DNA of 64,000 bases from Knufia peltigerae (GCA_030247855.1 JAPDRN010000144.1:19554-83553); one strand, 5' to 3'. Counted from the first letter of the stretch, positions 31,244-40,353 are shown. Program-made: numbers and translations. The notes: a model not told the origin generated them from the letters alone.

Positions 31244-31748
31244 CGAGCGCACGATACGCATCGAGGGCTTCGCGCAGTGCGACCACACCGACCGGCGTGC
31301 GCAGGCTTTCCTCTTCCGGCGCCTGCGCTGCGGCCCAGTCATGCAGCCGGTCCAGACGCTGGACCATCGCCGCCCGCAGCCACAGCCGCAGCGGATAGGT
31401 GTGATAGCCCTGCTGTGCCAGCGCACGTACCGCCTCGGCCAATGCGGCATTGGCCCCGCGCACCCATTCGGTGCGCCCACCGGCCTTGTCCTGCACCGTC
31501 ATCGGTGCCGGCGCACGATGCAGCTTGAAGGGCCGGCGCAACTGCAGTTCCAGGTCACGCGCATCCCGCTCGGATTCCGCCTCGACCAGCGCACCCGCTT
31601 CCAGATCGAAGAACTCGAACCAGCGCCGATGCAGCGCACTGATCCGGCCCAGCGGATCGCGCGAGAAACCAATCTTCGCGTAGTCCTCCCAAGCACAGGG
31701 AAAGACGTAGGCGAAGACGCGGCCGTCGATGCGGATGTCTGGCTCCAT
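31194..31748 (-). CDS. GIY-YIG (T5orf172-like) domain protein
   Basis: A 184-aa protein. Its N-terminal half fits a GIY-YIG-type nuclease fold of the T5orf172/Mug113 group: GRVFAYVFPCAWEDYAKIGF corresponds to the GIY...YIG strands (KIGFS), followed by RDPLGRISALHRRWFEFFDL with the Arg/His helix, and the Glu-bearing ERDARDLELQLRRPF. The C-terminal half is helical and unassigned. The ATG at 31748 is chosen over upstream codons lacking similarity. Activity is not certain. It is divergent from the DacC-like gene. Confidence 0.65.
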   Translation of the reverse strand: MEPDIRIDGRVFAYVFPCAWEDYAKIGFSRDPLGRISALHRRWFEFFDLEAGALVEAESERDARDLELQLRRPFKLHRAPAPMTVQDKAGGRTEWVRGANAALAEAVRALAQQGYHTYPLRLWLRAAMVQRLDRLHDWAAAQAPEEESLRTPVGVVALREALDAYRALAIDPEPWLPEHLQRGG

Positions 31749-31832
31749 GACCACAGGATCGCGTGGCGCGTATTCGCAGGATGTGCAGGCAATGCCCACG
31801 GCATGCGCACTTCCGGCTACGCTTGCGCGACC

Positions 31833-32630
31833 ATGTCTTCATCGCACGCCCCTCGCCCGCCCGCGTCATCGATCACGATCGATGCCCTCTCCCTCGAGAT
31901 CCTCCAGCAGCAGCACGCGGAGCTGCGACGACCGCCGGCCTCGCTGACCAAGCTGATGACGGCCTACACCGCGTACGACCTGCTCGCGCAGTCGGGCGGT
32001 TCGTGGTCGAACACGATCGCCATCGATCCGCGCGACGTACACGAGGTGGCCGACGATGAAACGCGGATGGGCCTGGTGCCCGGCGAACGCATCGCCCTCG
32101 GCAGACTGCTGGAGGGCCTGATGGTGGTTTCCGGCAACGATGCCGCGCTCGCCCTGGCCCGTCACCTGGCCGGATCGCAGGCGGCGTTCGCGCAGCACAT
32201 GAACAACCACGCGCGGGCGCTGGGCCTGCACGATACACACTTCATCTCCGCGTCCGGCATCACCACCCCGGGCCATCTGTCGACCGCACGCGACATGGCG
32301 ATGCTGGCCGCCCACCTGCTGGCGCGCTACCCGGATCTGCTGGCGATCACCGCACAGCGCAGCTTCGCGCACCGCACGCTGCACAAGGCGAACCAGAACG
32401 CCCTGCTCGGCGAAAACGGTGTGGATGGCTTGAAGACTGGTTACACCCAGGCTGCGGGATTCTGCCTGGCGGCCACCGCCCGTCGCAGGTGCGCTGGGCA
32501 CGCCTTGCCACTGCGCCTGATCAACGTGGTGTTGGGTGCTGATTCCCGTGCGTCGCGCGATGACCAGGTCCGCGCGCAGCTTGATGCGGGCTTCGCCATC
32601 GCCGAGAGGGCCGAGGCCCATCCCGTGTGA
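31833..32630 (+). CDS. D-alanyl-D-alanine carboxypeptidase-like protein without signal peptide
   Basis: A 265-aa serine-type (peptidase S11) domain. The three active-site motifs are present: SxxK in PPASLTKLMTAYTAYD (near residue 42), SGN in MVVSGNDAALALARHL (near 106) and KTG in NGVDGLKTGYTQAAGF (near 206). Family members trim peptidoglycan in the periplasm, yet this one starts MSSSHAPRPPASSITIDALS with no signal peptide, and the usual C-terminal membrane-anchor domain is also missing. Either it is a truncated paralogue or export uses another route. Its start is uncertain because the frame is open far upstream. Confidence 0.85.
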   Translation: MSSSHAPRPPASSITIDALSLEILQQQHAELRRPPASLTKLMTAYTAYDLLAQSGGSWSNTIAIDPRDVHEVADDETRMGLVPGERIALGRLLEGLMVVSGNDAALALARHLAGSQAAFAQHMNNHARALGLHDTHFISASGITTPGHLSTARDMAMLAAHLLARYPDLLAITAQRSFAHRTLHKANQNALLGENGVDGLKTGYTQAAGFCLAATARRRCAGHALPLRLINVVLGADSRASRDDQVRAQLDAGFAIAERAEAHPV

Positions 32631-32707
32631 CGGGCAGACCGGGCAGACCGGGCAGACACCAGATGCAATGCGCTCTATAGTCCAGCGCCCGAAGGAGTAC
32701 CCCATCG

Positions 32708-33259
32708 ATGGATCGACGCATCTTGTGCTGGATGCTTGCGCTGTCCTGCATGTTCGCAGCTGCACTCACCCATGCCGGCGAACTCACTCCTGCCGAGACC
32801 GACGCGCTGCAGAGGGATGTGCGATCACTGCTGTCCACGTTCGCCCGCGGCGATACCGATGCCATGATCGCGCGCACGCATCCCAGCGTGAAGCGGTTTG
32901 CCGGCGGCGATGCGGCCTATGCCAAGGCCGCGCGCGATGCGATGAAGACACTCGACGACATGGGCGTGAAGGTCATCCGCGATGATGTCGGTGAACCGAC
33001 CCGCACCTATGCTGCCGGCGACGAGGAGGTCTGCTTCGTGCCACGGACCACGGTGTTCATCGTCGACGCGCAGACCGTGAGAAGCCTCGCCTTCATGGTC
33101 GCCATCCGGCACGTCGGTGAAACGCAGTGGCGCTACATCGATGGTGCCGCGATGCAGACGATGCCGGAGCTGCTGCGACAGCTGTTGCCGGACCTGCAGC
33201 CCGACGTGCCACTGCCACCGGTCAGCGTCGAGCGACTCCAGGTCGCTCCGCGCACATGA
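32708..33259 (+). CDS. Secreted hypothetical protein, NTF2-like
   Basis: A 183-aa product with a signal peptide of about 23 residues (LCWMLALSCMFAAALTHAG) and a single soluble domain: helical FARGDTDAMIARTHPSVKRF, then beta strands (VCFVPRTTVFIVDAQTVRSL, WRYIDGAAM). The pattern fits NTF2-like or DUF4440-type periplasmic proteins. GAAGGAG lies upstream of the ATG at 32708. I do not recognise a specific family. It stands alone between the DacC-like gene and tetR. Confidence 0.65.
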   Translation: MDRRILCWMLALSCMFAAALTHAGELTPAETDALQRDVRSLLSTFARGDTDAMIARTHPSVKRFAGGDAAYAKAARDAMKTLDDMGVKVIRDDVGEPTRTYAAGDEEVCFVPRTTVFIVDAQTVRSLAFMVAIRHVGETQWRYIDGAAMQTMPELLRQLLPDLQPDVPLPPVSVERLQVAPRT

Positions 33260-33260
33260 T

Positions 33261-33863
33261 TCAGGTGCTGCGCTTGACGATGGCGACGATCACGCGCTCC
33301 AGCTCGGCCTCGGCGGCCGCATGTTCCACCGCATCGGCCGCAACCGCTTCAGACAGGGTTTCTGCGGCACCAAGAATGGCCCAGAGGCCGGTGGTCGATA
33401 CGACCTCTTCCGCTGCGAATGGTCCCAGCCACCGCGCGCACTTGTCGATGAAATCCTGCTGATAGCAACGGCGCACCGCCCGCAGTTCCGGCGATCCCGC
33501 CAGCGCGGCGAGAATGCCCTGGATCTCGCTGCCCTGCGACAGCACGCAATCGATGTAGCCCGACGCGATCGCATGCGCACGATCCTTCAGGCGTGCCTTC
33601 GCGGCGCCGATACGCTCATCGAAGACCACGGTCTGCCTCTGGTCATAGTCGGCATACAGCGCGGCCAGCAAGCCGTTGCGGGTTTCGAAGTGGTCGTAGG
33701 CCAGCGGCTTGGCGACCCCAGCAGCCTCCGCCAAGCGTCCCAGCGTCAGCGCATCGGTGCCCTCTTCGCCGACCAGCGCCCACGCCACGTCCAGCAGCTG
33801 GCGGGCACGCTGTTCGCGGGTCAGGCGGCGACGGGGCTCAGGCACGGCAGGGCTGGAAGGCAA
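33261..33863 (-). CDS. TetR family transcriptional regulator
   Basis: A 200-aa repressor. The N-terminal helix-turn-helix reads RARQLLDVAWALVGEEGTDA, LTLGRLAEAAGVAKPLAYDHF and ETRNGLLAALYADYD; the C-terminal part is a helical ligand and dimer domain. It is the second gene of an operon, 9 bases after the quinone reductase gene, and likely represses that operon through the palindrome at 34493-34505. The inducer is unknown, perhaps a quinone or electrophile. Confidence 0.9.
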   Translation of the reverse strand: MPSSPAVPEPRRRLTREQRARQLLDVAWALVGEEGTDALTLGRLAEAAGVAKPLAYDHFETRNGLLAALYADYDQRQTVVFDERIGAAKARLKDRAHAIASGYIDCVLSQGSEIQGILAALAGSPELRAVRRCYQQDFIDKCARWLGPFAAEEVVSTTGLWAILGAAETLSEAVAADAVEHAAAEAELERVIVAIVKRST

Positions 33864-33872
33864 GGGTGATCG

Positions 33873-34469
33873 TCAGGGCGCGGGGGTTCCGATCTTACGT
33901 CCGATGTCCACCGCCGTCTGCAGATGCGTTTCGGCCATGCCGCTGTCGGCATCCAGCAGCAGTGTGGATGACAGCACCGGCGCTCCGCAGTAATCGAAGA
34001 TGCCCTGGTCGATCTGGGTCTTCATCGCCTCGCCATAGCCACGCCGGTCGATCATCTGTTGGCCCGCACCGCCCAGCGCCACCAGATGCACCTGCAACCG
34101 CTGCAGCTTCTTTTCCACCTTGCCATCGGCACCTTCGTCATAGGCCCAGCCCTGGGTGAAGACGCGATCGATCCACCCCTTCAGCAGCGCCGGGAACGAC
34201 CACCAGTAGAGCGGATAGACCAGCACGAGCGTGTCGGCCGCATCCAGCCGTGCGTGCTCGGCGGCCACATCGGCCGGCAGCGCTGTGGTTCTGCGGAAGA
34301 AAGCGTGGTCCTGCGCGTTGAAGCGAGGATCGAAACCTTCCGCCATCAGATCCACGGCGGTGACCGTGTTGCCGGCGTTGGCGTTGACGATGGCCTCGCC
34401 GATCCGCGCAGCGACGGCGTGGGTGAGCGAGGCCGGTTCAGGATGTGCCACGACAATATGGGTATGCAT
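33873..34469 (-). CDS. NAD(P)H:quinone oxidoreductase (flavodoxin-like fold)
   Basis: A 198-aa enzyme of the NQO1/MdaB/KefF group. The FMN/FAD-binding flavodoxin-2 fold is seen in MHTHIVVAHPEPASLTHAVA, LVLVYPLYWWSFPALLKGW and DRVFTQGWAYDEGAD. Such enzymes reduce quinones by two electrons and protect against oxidative stress. The ATG at 34469 is chosen over an upstream one at 34499, because the family begins with strand HIVVAHP and the earlier one lies in the operator. The gene heads an operon with tetR. Confidence 0.9.
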   Translation of the reverse strand: MHTHIVVAHPEPASLTHAVAARIGEAIVNANAGNTVTAVDLMAEGFDPRFNAQDHAFFRRTTALPADVAAEHARLDAADTLVLVYPLYWWSFPALLKGWIDRVFTQGWAYDEGADGKVEKKLQRLQVHLVALGGAGQQMIDRRGYGEAMKTQIDQGIFDYCGAPVLSSTLLLDADSGMAETHLQTAVDIGRKIGTPAP

Positions 34470-34492
34470 GATGGGGCTCTGATGTTCACTAA

Positions 34493-34505
34493 TTACCAAT
34501 GGTAA
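34493..34505. promoter_or_regulatory. Operator palindrome upstream of the quinone reductase-tetR operon
   Basis: TTACCA-A-TGGTAA is a perfect 13-bp palindrome, 24 bases before the quinone reductase ATG. Its position fits repression by the TetR protein encoded in the same operon. The 153 bp from here to the REC gene at 34659 hold no other clear element. Confidence 0.6.
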
Positions 34506-34658
34506 CTACGATTGCAGCCAGCACCAGCACCATCGGTGGAATGCTGTTGCGCGCTGCGGTCGCTGTTGTGCACATCACAGCCACACCGGGCTGCCACGGC
34601 CTTGATGCCGGTAAGCGGATGCTTGCCAGACCAGAGCAGCATTCGCACGACAACACCC

Positions 34659-35063
34659 ATGCAGAGCAACAACGAACGACCCGCACCGCTACCCCGCCTG
34701 CTCCTTGTGGAAGACCAGCTTGATCTGGCTGATCTGATGGAACAGGCCCTGACCGACGAAGGCAACGAAATCGCCCACGCCAACAGCGTCTTCGAGGCGT
34801 TGGGCATGCTCGACCGTGGCCACTTCGATGGCGCCGTGCTGGACGTGGAACTTCGTGATGGCGTGGTATTCCCTGTGGCCGATCGGCTGCTCGAACTGGG
34901 CATCCCCTATCTTTTCGCTTCAGCGGTATACGACCAGCTGGTGCCGGTCAGGCATCGGCGCGCGCCCTTCCTGGCCAAACCGTTCCATGTGCAGGGCCTG
35001 CAGCGCGCGGTGCGCGAAGCGCTCGGCAGGATGCCCCCCTCGTCGCCGGCACCGCCCCACTAG
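34659..35063 (+). CDS. Single-domain response regulator (REC only)
   Basis: A 134-aa receiver-domain protein. It has the acidic patch (RLLLVEDQLDLADLM), the phosphoacceptor Asp in DGAVLDVELRDG (near residue 61) and the conserved Lys in APFLAKPFHVQGLQ. There is no output domain, so it may act as a phosphate sink or by protein binding, like CheY-type regulators. The start at 34659 begins MQSNNERPAP; no strong ribosome site is seen, and the open frame upstream looks non-coding. No histidine kinase is adjacent. Confidence 0.88.
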   Translation: MQSNNERPAPLPRLLLVEDQLDLADLMEQALTDEGNEIAHANSVFEALGMLDRGHFDGAVLDVELRDGVVFPVADRLLELGIPYLFASAVYDQLVPVRHRRAPFLAKPFHVQGLQRAVREALGRMPPSSPAPPH

Positions 35064-35074
35064 CCCGCACGCGC

Positions 35075-35899
35075 TTACGGCTTGAACAACCCGTTGAGCT
35101 CGGCACCTGACGGGGTGCCCGGCAGTGCGTCGAATGATCCACCGGCAAGCATCTGCCGGGAGGCGTCGAGGAAGCCTGCCCACGCACTGCGGGCCAGCGC
35201 ACCGCCGACACTGACCCGGCGCACGCCGAGGCTGGCCGCCTGCTGCAGCGTCATCTGCCCGGGCGAACCGATCAGCAGGTTGACCGGCTTGCCAGCGGCG
35301 GCATCCACCACGGCGCGGATCTGCTCTGCGCTGCGGATACCCGGTGCGTACAGGCAATCCGCACCCGCCTGCGCATAGGCGCGGATGCGGGCCAACGTAT
35401 CGTCCAGATCGGGGCGGCCGACGAAGAAGTTTTCCGCGCGCCCCACCAGCAGCACGTCGTGCCCGCTTTCATCGATGGCACGGCGCGCGGCCTGCAGCCG
35501 GGCCACGCTGTCTGCGATGCTGCGCAGCGGATGCTCCGCATCGCCGGTGGAATCCTCGATCGACAGGCCGGCCACGCCGGTGTCGATCGCCATCGACACA
35601 CTCTCGTGCACCGCCTCCGGGCTGCTGCCGAAACCATCTTCGAAGTCGGCGTTCACCGGCAGATCGGTCGCCGCCACCATCGTTCGCAGATGGGCGAGGA
35701 TCTCGCTGCGACCCATCGTCCCGTCAGGCTGCCCGTGGGCCCAGGCATGGCCGGAGCTGGTGGTGGCCAGTGCCTGCGCACCCAGCCGCGCCAGCGCCAC
35801 GGCACTGCCAACATCCCATGGGTTGGGCAGCAGGAAGCAACCATATGCATGAAGTGCCCTGAAGGCAGCCCGGCGGTTCTGGATCGCGTCGACACTCAT
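35075..35899 (-). CDS. Isocitrate lyase/PEP mutase family enzyme
   Basis: A 274-aa TIM-barrel enzyme of the PEP mutase/isocitrate lyase superfamily. Seen are FLLPNPWDVGSAVALARLGA near the N-terminus, DLPVNADFEDGFGSSPEAVH with the metal-binding Asp residues, GLSIEDSTGD, and LLVGRAENFFVG. The Cys-bearing KKCGH-type loop of isocitrate lyase is absent, so it is more likely an oxaloacetate- or carboxyvinyl-type lyase or mutase; the substrate is unknown. The start at 35899 has AGGAG 6 bases upstream; an alternative ATG is at 35917. Confidence 0.85.
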   Translation of the reverse strand: MSVDAIQNRRAAFRALHAYGCFLLPNPWDVGSAVALARLGAQALATTSSGHAWAHGQPDGTMGRSEILAHLRTMVAATDLPVNADFEDGFGSSPEAVHESVSMAIDTGVAGLSIEDSTGDAEHPLRSIADSVARLQAARRAIDESGHDVLLVGRAENFFVGRPDLDDTLARIRAYAQAGADCLYAPGIRSAEQIRAVVDAAAGKPVNLLIGSPGQMTLQQAASLGVRRVSVGGALARSAWAGFLDASRQMLAGGSFDALPGTPSGAELNGLFKP

Positions 35900-35948
35900 C
35901 ACGGACTCCTGGTTCATACGCCTTCCCAAGCTGCCATCAGGGCAACGG

Positions 35949-37298
35949 TCACTTGGCAGCGTGCTTCACGGCGGCGCCGCCCGGTGCCGCTGTCGTCTGC
36001 ACCTTCAACCCCCGCAACACCACCTTGTCCAACTTCGCCGCCACGCCAACACTGCGCCCGGCCAGGTTGGCCACCTGGTACTGCACCGCCACGCCCAGCA
36101 CCTGGGTCGCCTCGGACAACGTCAATCCATAGGCCTGGCGCAGCCACTGCAGCATGCCCGAGGTGGCGATGCGCAGCGCATCATCGCTGGACCCACCCTG
36201 GCCGAGGGTCATGATCTGCGTTGCCGATTCCACCCGCGGCGTTACGATCGCATGCTGCTTCAACAGCTCGACCTTCACTTCCACGTCCAGCGAGGTCTCC
36301 AGCGCCCACTGTGTGGTTTCGCCATCACCCTGCAAGGCGTGGCCATCACCCAGGTACATCAGGGCGCCTGGCTGCTGCACGGGCAGGTAGACCGTATTGC
36401 CCTCGACCACGGCGTTGAAATCCATGTTGCCGCCGAAATCAGCGGTATCACCGGTGGAGAACGGTGGGTAGCCGAAGCCCGGCGCAAGCGCCAGGCCGCC
36501 GAGCATCGGCTTCACCGGCACTTCGAAATGCCGCAGGCCACCGCTTGCCCCTTGCGGACGAGCGATGCCCTTGCTGCGGTCCAGTTGCCAGCGCACCGGT
36601 TTGCCCAGCCCGCCGGCTTCGGCGGCCACGCGCGGTGTCTTCAAGCGTCCCACCAGGCCATCCAGGCTGTCGGCATGGTCGCGGTTGAGCTTCAGCGAGG
36701 TCAGCGTGATCGCCAGCGTATCGCCCGGTTCGGCACCGACCACGAAGAACGGCCCCACCTGCGGATTGCCGAACAGCGCACGGGTAACGCCGTTCTCGTC
36801 CACGCCGCCAGAGTCCAGTGTGCGGGTCTGCACCGAGTCCCCCGGCCAGATCACCAGCACCGGCGCGCGGTCGGCGCTGAACGTATTGGAATAGTCGGTA
36901 GGCGTGAACACATGACGCTGCGGTGCGGTCGAGGCCCGCGCCGGTACCTTCCATGCGCTGAAGGCGTGGACGGCACGCACTTCGCGGTTGTTGGTGTCCG
37001 GCTGATCGCTCTGTCCCTGCATCCGCGCGCCGTCAATGCGCCCGTCGAACCGGTAGCGCTGGCCCTGGCTGTCCGTTGCGGTGAACACCATCTGTCCGGC
37101 GCTCAGGGTGCCGGTGACCGGGTCGGCATCCAGCCGGCCGGCGATGCGCCCGCCCCGCACGTCCAGATGCAGGGTCTGGTAGTTCCTGTTGCCCCACAGG
37201 TCGGTGGCAACGATCCATTGTTCGGCAGCCAGCGCATTCAAAGGCAGCATTGCCAGCAGCAGTGCCGGCAATCGCAAGGAGGTAGGCAAGGCGGGCAT
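35949..37298 (-). CDS. Secreted acetamidase/formamidase-family protein
   Basis: A 449-aa enzyme of the FmdA/AmdA fold. A signal peptide (LPALLLAMLPLNALAAEQW) is followed by a family-atypical N-terminal part and then the acetamidase/formamidase core: VGPFFVVGAEPGDTLAITL, FGGNMDFNAVVEGNTVYLPV and ALMYLGDGHALQGDGETTQWALE with its conserved acidic and His residues. It may hydrolyse amides in the periplasm; the substrate is unknown. The start at 37298 gives the signal peptide; a longer open frame to 37418 lacks one. Divergent to aroQ. Confidence 0.85.
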   Translation of the reverse strand: MPALPTSLRLPALLLAMLPLNALAAEQWIVATDLWGNRNYQTLHLDVRGGRIAGRLDADPVTGTLSAGQMVFTATDSQGQRYRFDGRIDGARMQGQSDQPDTNNREVRAVHAFSAWKVPARASTAPQRHVFTPTDYSNTFSADRAPVLVIWPGDSVQTRTLDSGGVDENGVTRALFGNPQVGPFFVVGAEPGDTLAITLTSLKLNRDHADSLDGLVGRLKTPRVAAEAGGLGKPVRWQLDRSKGIARPQGASGGLRHFEVPVKPMLGGLALAPGFGYPPFSTGDTADFGGNMDFNAVVEGNTVYLPVQQPGALMYLGDGHALQGDGETTQWALETSLDVEVKVELLKQHAIVTPRVESATQIMTLGQGGSSDDALRIATSGMLQWLRQAYGLTLSEATQVLGVAVQYQVANLAGRSVGVAAKLDKVVLRGLKVQTTAAPGGAAVKHAAK

Positions 37299-37555
37299 CC
37301 ATGAACGCCGACATGGCGGGTAGGCGCAGTGTAGGGACACCCTGGCAACCTCCGCAGTGTCGTACGTAATGCGGCCCGGCGGTGGCGGCCAGACATGGGG
37401 AATGGTCGGCGCGCGCAATTTCCACTAGCTATAGTGAGCAGCCATGCGGCGCACGGCGTTTTCAAACGGTCGATTTAAACACCACTAATTTCGCCGAACT
37501 GGACAGCATCCTCAGCTTCCGCCAGACTGCCGCCCTTTCCCGTCAATCGGATCCC

Positions 37556-38008
37556 ATGGCGAAGCTGCTGGTCCTGCATGGCCCCAACCTCAACCTGCTC
37601 GGCACCCGCGAGCCGGAGGTCTACGGCCACACCACGCTGGCGGACATCGACCAAGCGCTGGTCGCCCAGGCCGCTACCGCGGGTCATGCGGTGGAGACCC
37701 TGCAGTCCAACGCCGAGCACGTCCTGGTGGATCGTGTGCAGGCCGCACGCAACGACGGAACCGCCTTCATCCTGATCAACCCGGCCGCCTTCACCCATAC
37801 CTCGGTTGCCCTGCGCGATGCGCTGGCAGCGGTGGCGGTGCCGTTCATCGAGATCCACCTGTCCAACCCGCATACCCGCGAGCCCTTCCGCCAGCACAGC
37901 TATTTCAGCGACAAGGCGGTGGGCGTGGTGTGTGGCTTCGGCGCCGACAGCTACCGCTATGCGATGGACGCGGCATTGGCACGCGTGCAGGCTGCCGCCG
38001 CGTCATGA
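37556..38008 (+). CDS. aroQ: Type II 3-dehydroquinate dehydratase
   Basis: A 150-aa dodecameric dehydroquinase of the shikimate pathway. Conserved are LLVLHGPNLNLLGTREPEVYG, the catalytic Tyr (VYG, near residue 23), QSNAEHVLVDRVQAA, LINPAAFTHTSVALRDAL and EIHLSNPHTREPFRQHSY with the active-site His. It is the first gene of the common aroQ-accB-accC group. A TATAGT -10-like hexamer is at 37430-37435; no good -35 is seen. Its TGA overlaps the next start as ATGA. Confidence 0.97.
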   Translation: MAKLLVLHGPNLNLLGTREPEVYGHTTLADIDQALVAQAATAGHAVETLQSNAEHVLVDRVQAARNDGTAFILINPAAFTHTSVALRDALAAVAVPFIEIHLSNPHTREPFRQHSYFSDKAVGVVCGFGADSYRYAMDAALARVQAAAAS

Positions 38009-38427
38009 GCCTGTCGCGCGTCCTCGCCAGCGTTGTGCTGTGGGCCAGCCTGTGCGGCGTTGCCGCCGCGTCCGACCGTGAGGCCGAAGGCATCGACTGC
38101 GCGCATCCGACCACCACGATGGAGAGCGACCTGTGCGCCTCGGACGTGGCAGCGGCCGCCGACGTCGAACTCAACGCCGTCTACGCACAGGCGCGCAGGC
38201 AGCTGCGCACGCCGGCCAACGGCGGCAGCTGCAGCTACTGCGGCAACGCCGAACAGGAACTGGTGCTGGCCCAGCGCGCATGGATGCAGCTGCGCGACCA
38301 CGACTGCCAGGCGGTGTATGCCCTCAACTCCGACGGCACCGCGCGCAATGGCGCACAGATGCGCTGCCTGATCACCCTCGCGCGCGACCGCACCCGGCAG
38401 CTGCGCGACTTCTACGAACTGCTTTGA
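38005..38427 (+). CDS. Secreted LprI-like (DUF1311) protein
   Basis: A 140-aa exported protein with a signal peptide (VLASVVLWASLCGVAAAS) and the LprI/DUF1311 pattern: IDCAHPTTTMESDLCASDVA (Cys pair), LNAVYAQARRQL, LVLAQRAWMQLRDHDCQAVY and CLITLARDRTRQL. Some LprI-type proteins inhibit lysozyme; others have no known role. An extra CSYC motif near residue 76 may form a disulfide. It is coupled to aroQ by a 4-bp ATGA overlap and lies 54 bases before accB. Confidence 0.82.
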   Translation: MSLSRVLASVVLWASLCGVAAASDREAEGIDCAHPTTTMESDLCASDVAAAADVELNAVYAQARRQLRTPANGGSCSYCGNAEQELVLAQRAWMQLRDHDCQAVYALNSDGTARNGAQMRCLITLARDRTRQLRDFYELL

Positions 38428-38481
38428 CCCGAGCGCAACGCGCTTCCCACCACACTGACATCAAAGAGCAAAGAGGCCACC

Positions 38482-38973
38482 ATGGATCTCCGCAAAATCA
38501 AGAAGCTGATCGACCTGCTGGAAGAGTCGAACCTGGCTGAAATCGAAATCAAGGAAGGCGAAGAGTCGGTGCGCCTGTCGCGCGCTCCGGTGTCCGGCTA
38601 CGGCATGATGCAGGCCCCGCCGCAGATGATGATGGCCGCCCCGGTCGCCGCCCAGCCGGCCACCCCGGCAATGCCGATGCAGTCGCCGACCGAAGCCTCC
38701 ACCGGCGGCACCGCCAAGCCGGGCAACGCACTGCCGGAAGGCCACGTGCTGCGCTCGCCGATGGTCGGCACCTTCTACGCCTCGTCCGCTCCGGACAAGC
38801 CGGCGTTCGTCAGCATCGGCCAGCAGGTCAAGGCCGGCGAGACCCTGGCCATCATCGAAGCGATGAAGATGTTCAACCCGATCGAAGCCGATGCGTCGGG
38901 CACCATCGTCGCCATCCTCGGCGAGAACGGCCAGCCGGTGGAATTCGACCAGCCGCTGTTCGTGATCGGCTAA
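38482..38973 (+). CDS. accB: Acetyl-CoA carboxylase biotin carboxyl carrier protein
   Basis: A 163-aa carrier. The N-terminal part has helix IKKLIDLLEESNLAEIEIKE, then an Ala/Pro/Met-rich flexible linker (about 45-80), then the biotinyl domain with the biotin-lysine motif EAMKMFNPIEA near residue 129 and the thumb loop region PMVGTFYAS. It carries carboxylated biotin between AccC and AccAD in fatty-acid synthesis. AccC follows after 12 bases; the two form an operon. Confidence 0.98.
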   Translation: MDLRKIKKLIDLLEESNLAEIEIKEGEESVRLSRAPVSGYGMMQAPPQMMMAAPVAAQPATPAMPMQSPTEASTGGTAKPGNALPEGHVLRSPMVGTFYASSAPDKPAFVSIGQQVKAGETLAIIEAMKMFNPIEADASGTIVAILGENGQPVEFDQPLFVIG

Positions 38974-38985
38974 GGGGCGGCTGCC

Positions 38986-40353
38986 ATGCTCGACAAAGTC
39001 GTCATCGCCAACCGAGGGGAAATCGCGCTGCGCATCCTGCGCGCGTGCAATACCCTGGGCATCCGCACGGTGGCCGTGCACTCCACGGTCGACCGCAACC
39101 TCAAGCACGTGGCCATGGCCGATGAATCGGTCTGCATCGGCCCGGCGTCGTCGGCGGAAAGCTACCTCAACATCCCGGCGCTGATCGCCGCGGCCGAGGT
39201 CACCGACGCCCAGGCCATCCACCCGGGGTATGGCTTCCTGTCCGAGAACGCCAACTTCGCCGAGCGCGTGGAAGAGTCCGGCTTCATCTTCATCGGCCCG
39301 AAGGCAGACACCATCCGCCTGATGGGCGACAAGGTCGAAGCGATCCGCGCCATGAAGTCGGCCGGAGTGCCGTGCGTGCCCGGCTCGGGTGGCCCGCTCG
39401 GCGAAGACATCGTCGCCAACACCAAGATCGCCCGTGAGATCGGCTACCCGGTCATCATCAAGGCAGCTGGTGGCGGCGGTGGCCGCGGCATGCGCGTGGT
39501 GCACGCCGAAGCCTCGCTGAAGACCTCCATCGAGACCACCAAGAGTGAGGCCAAGGCCGCGTTCGGCAATGGCGAGGTCTACATGGAGAAGTTCCTGGAG
39601 AATCCGCGCCACGTGGAGATCCAGGTGCTGGCCGACGGCCAGGGCAATGCCATCCACCTCGGCGAGCGCGACTGCTCGATGCAGCGTCGTCACCAGAAGG
39701 TGGTCGAGGAAGCGCCGGCACCGGGCATCACCACCGAGCAGCGCGAGCAGATCGGCAAGGTGTGCGTGGAAGCCTGCATCCGTATCGGTTACCGCGGCGC
39801 CGGCACCTTCGAGTTCCTGTACGAAGACGGCCGTTTCTACTTCATCGAAATGAACACCCGCATCCAGGTGGAGCATCCGGTTACCGAGATGGTCACCGGC
39901 ATCGACCTGGTCGCCGAACAGCTGAAGATCGCTGCCGGCCAGAAGCTGTCGATCAAGCAAAGCGACGTGGTGCTGACCGGCCATGCGATCGAGTGCCGCA
40001 TCAACGCCGAAGACGCCGAAACCTTCGTGCCGAGCCCGGGCACCATCACCGGCTTCCATGCACCGGGCGGCCCCGGCGTGCGCGTCGATACCCACATCTA
40101 CAGTGGCTACCGCGTGCCGTCGAACTATGACTCGATGATCGGCAAGCTGATCGTGCACGGTCCGGACCGTGAGACCGCCATCGCCCGCATGCGGGTGGCG
40201 CTGAGCGAGATGGTGGTCGATGGCATCAAGACCAACATCGCCCTGCAGCAGCGGATCATGCGCGACAAGGGCTTCCAGGCCGGTGGCCAGAACATCCATT
40301 ACCTGGAAAAGCGCCTTGCCGAGCGCAAGAGCAAGCCGATCGCGTTGACCTGA
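38986..40353 (+). CDS. accC: Acetyl-CoA carboxylase biotin carboxylase subunit
   Basis: A 455-aa ATP-grasp enzyme that carboxylates biotin on AccB. It has the N-terminal VVIANRGEIALRILRACNTL, IHPGYGFLSENANFAE, the ATP-binding loop AAGGGGGRGMRVV, HVEIQVLADGQGN and EMNTRIQVEHPVTEMVTG. Length is normal. It is the last gene of the group, followed 25 bases later by a Rho-independent terminator and two SMAG elements. Confidence 0.98.
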   Translation: MLDKVVIANRGEIALRILRACNTLGIRTVAVHSTVDRNLKHVAMADESVCIGPASSAESYLNIPALIAAAEVTDAQAIHPGYGFLSENANFAERVEESGFIFIGPKADTIRLMGDKVEAIRAMKSAGVPCVPGSGGPLGEDIVANTKIAREIGYPVIIKAAGGGGGRGMRVVHAEASLKTSIETTKSEAKAAFGNGEVYMEKFLENPRHVEIQVLADGQGNAIHLGERDCSMQRRHQKVVEEAPAPGITTEQREQIGKVCVEACIRIGYRGAGTFEFLYEDGRFYFIEMNTRIQVEHPVTEMVTGIDLVAEQLKIAAGQKLSIKQSDVVLTGHAIECRINAEDAETFVPSPGTITGFHAPGGPGVRVDTHIYSGYRVPSNYDSMIGKLIVHGPDRETAIARMRVALSEMVVDGIKTNIALQQRIMRDKGFQAGGQNIHYLEKRLAERKSKPIALT

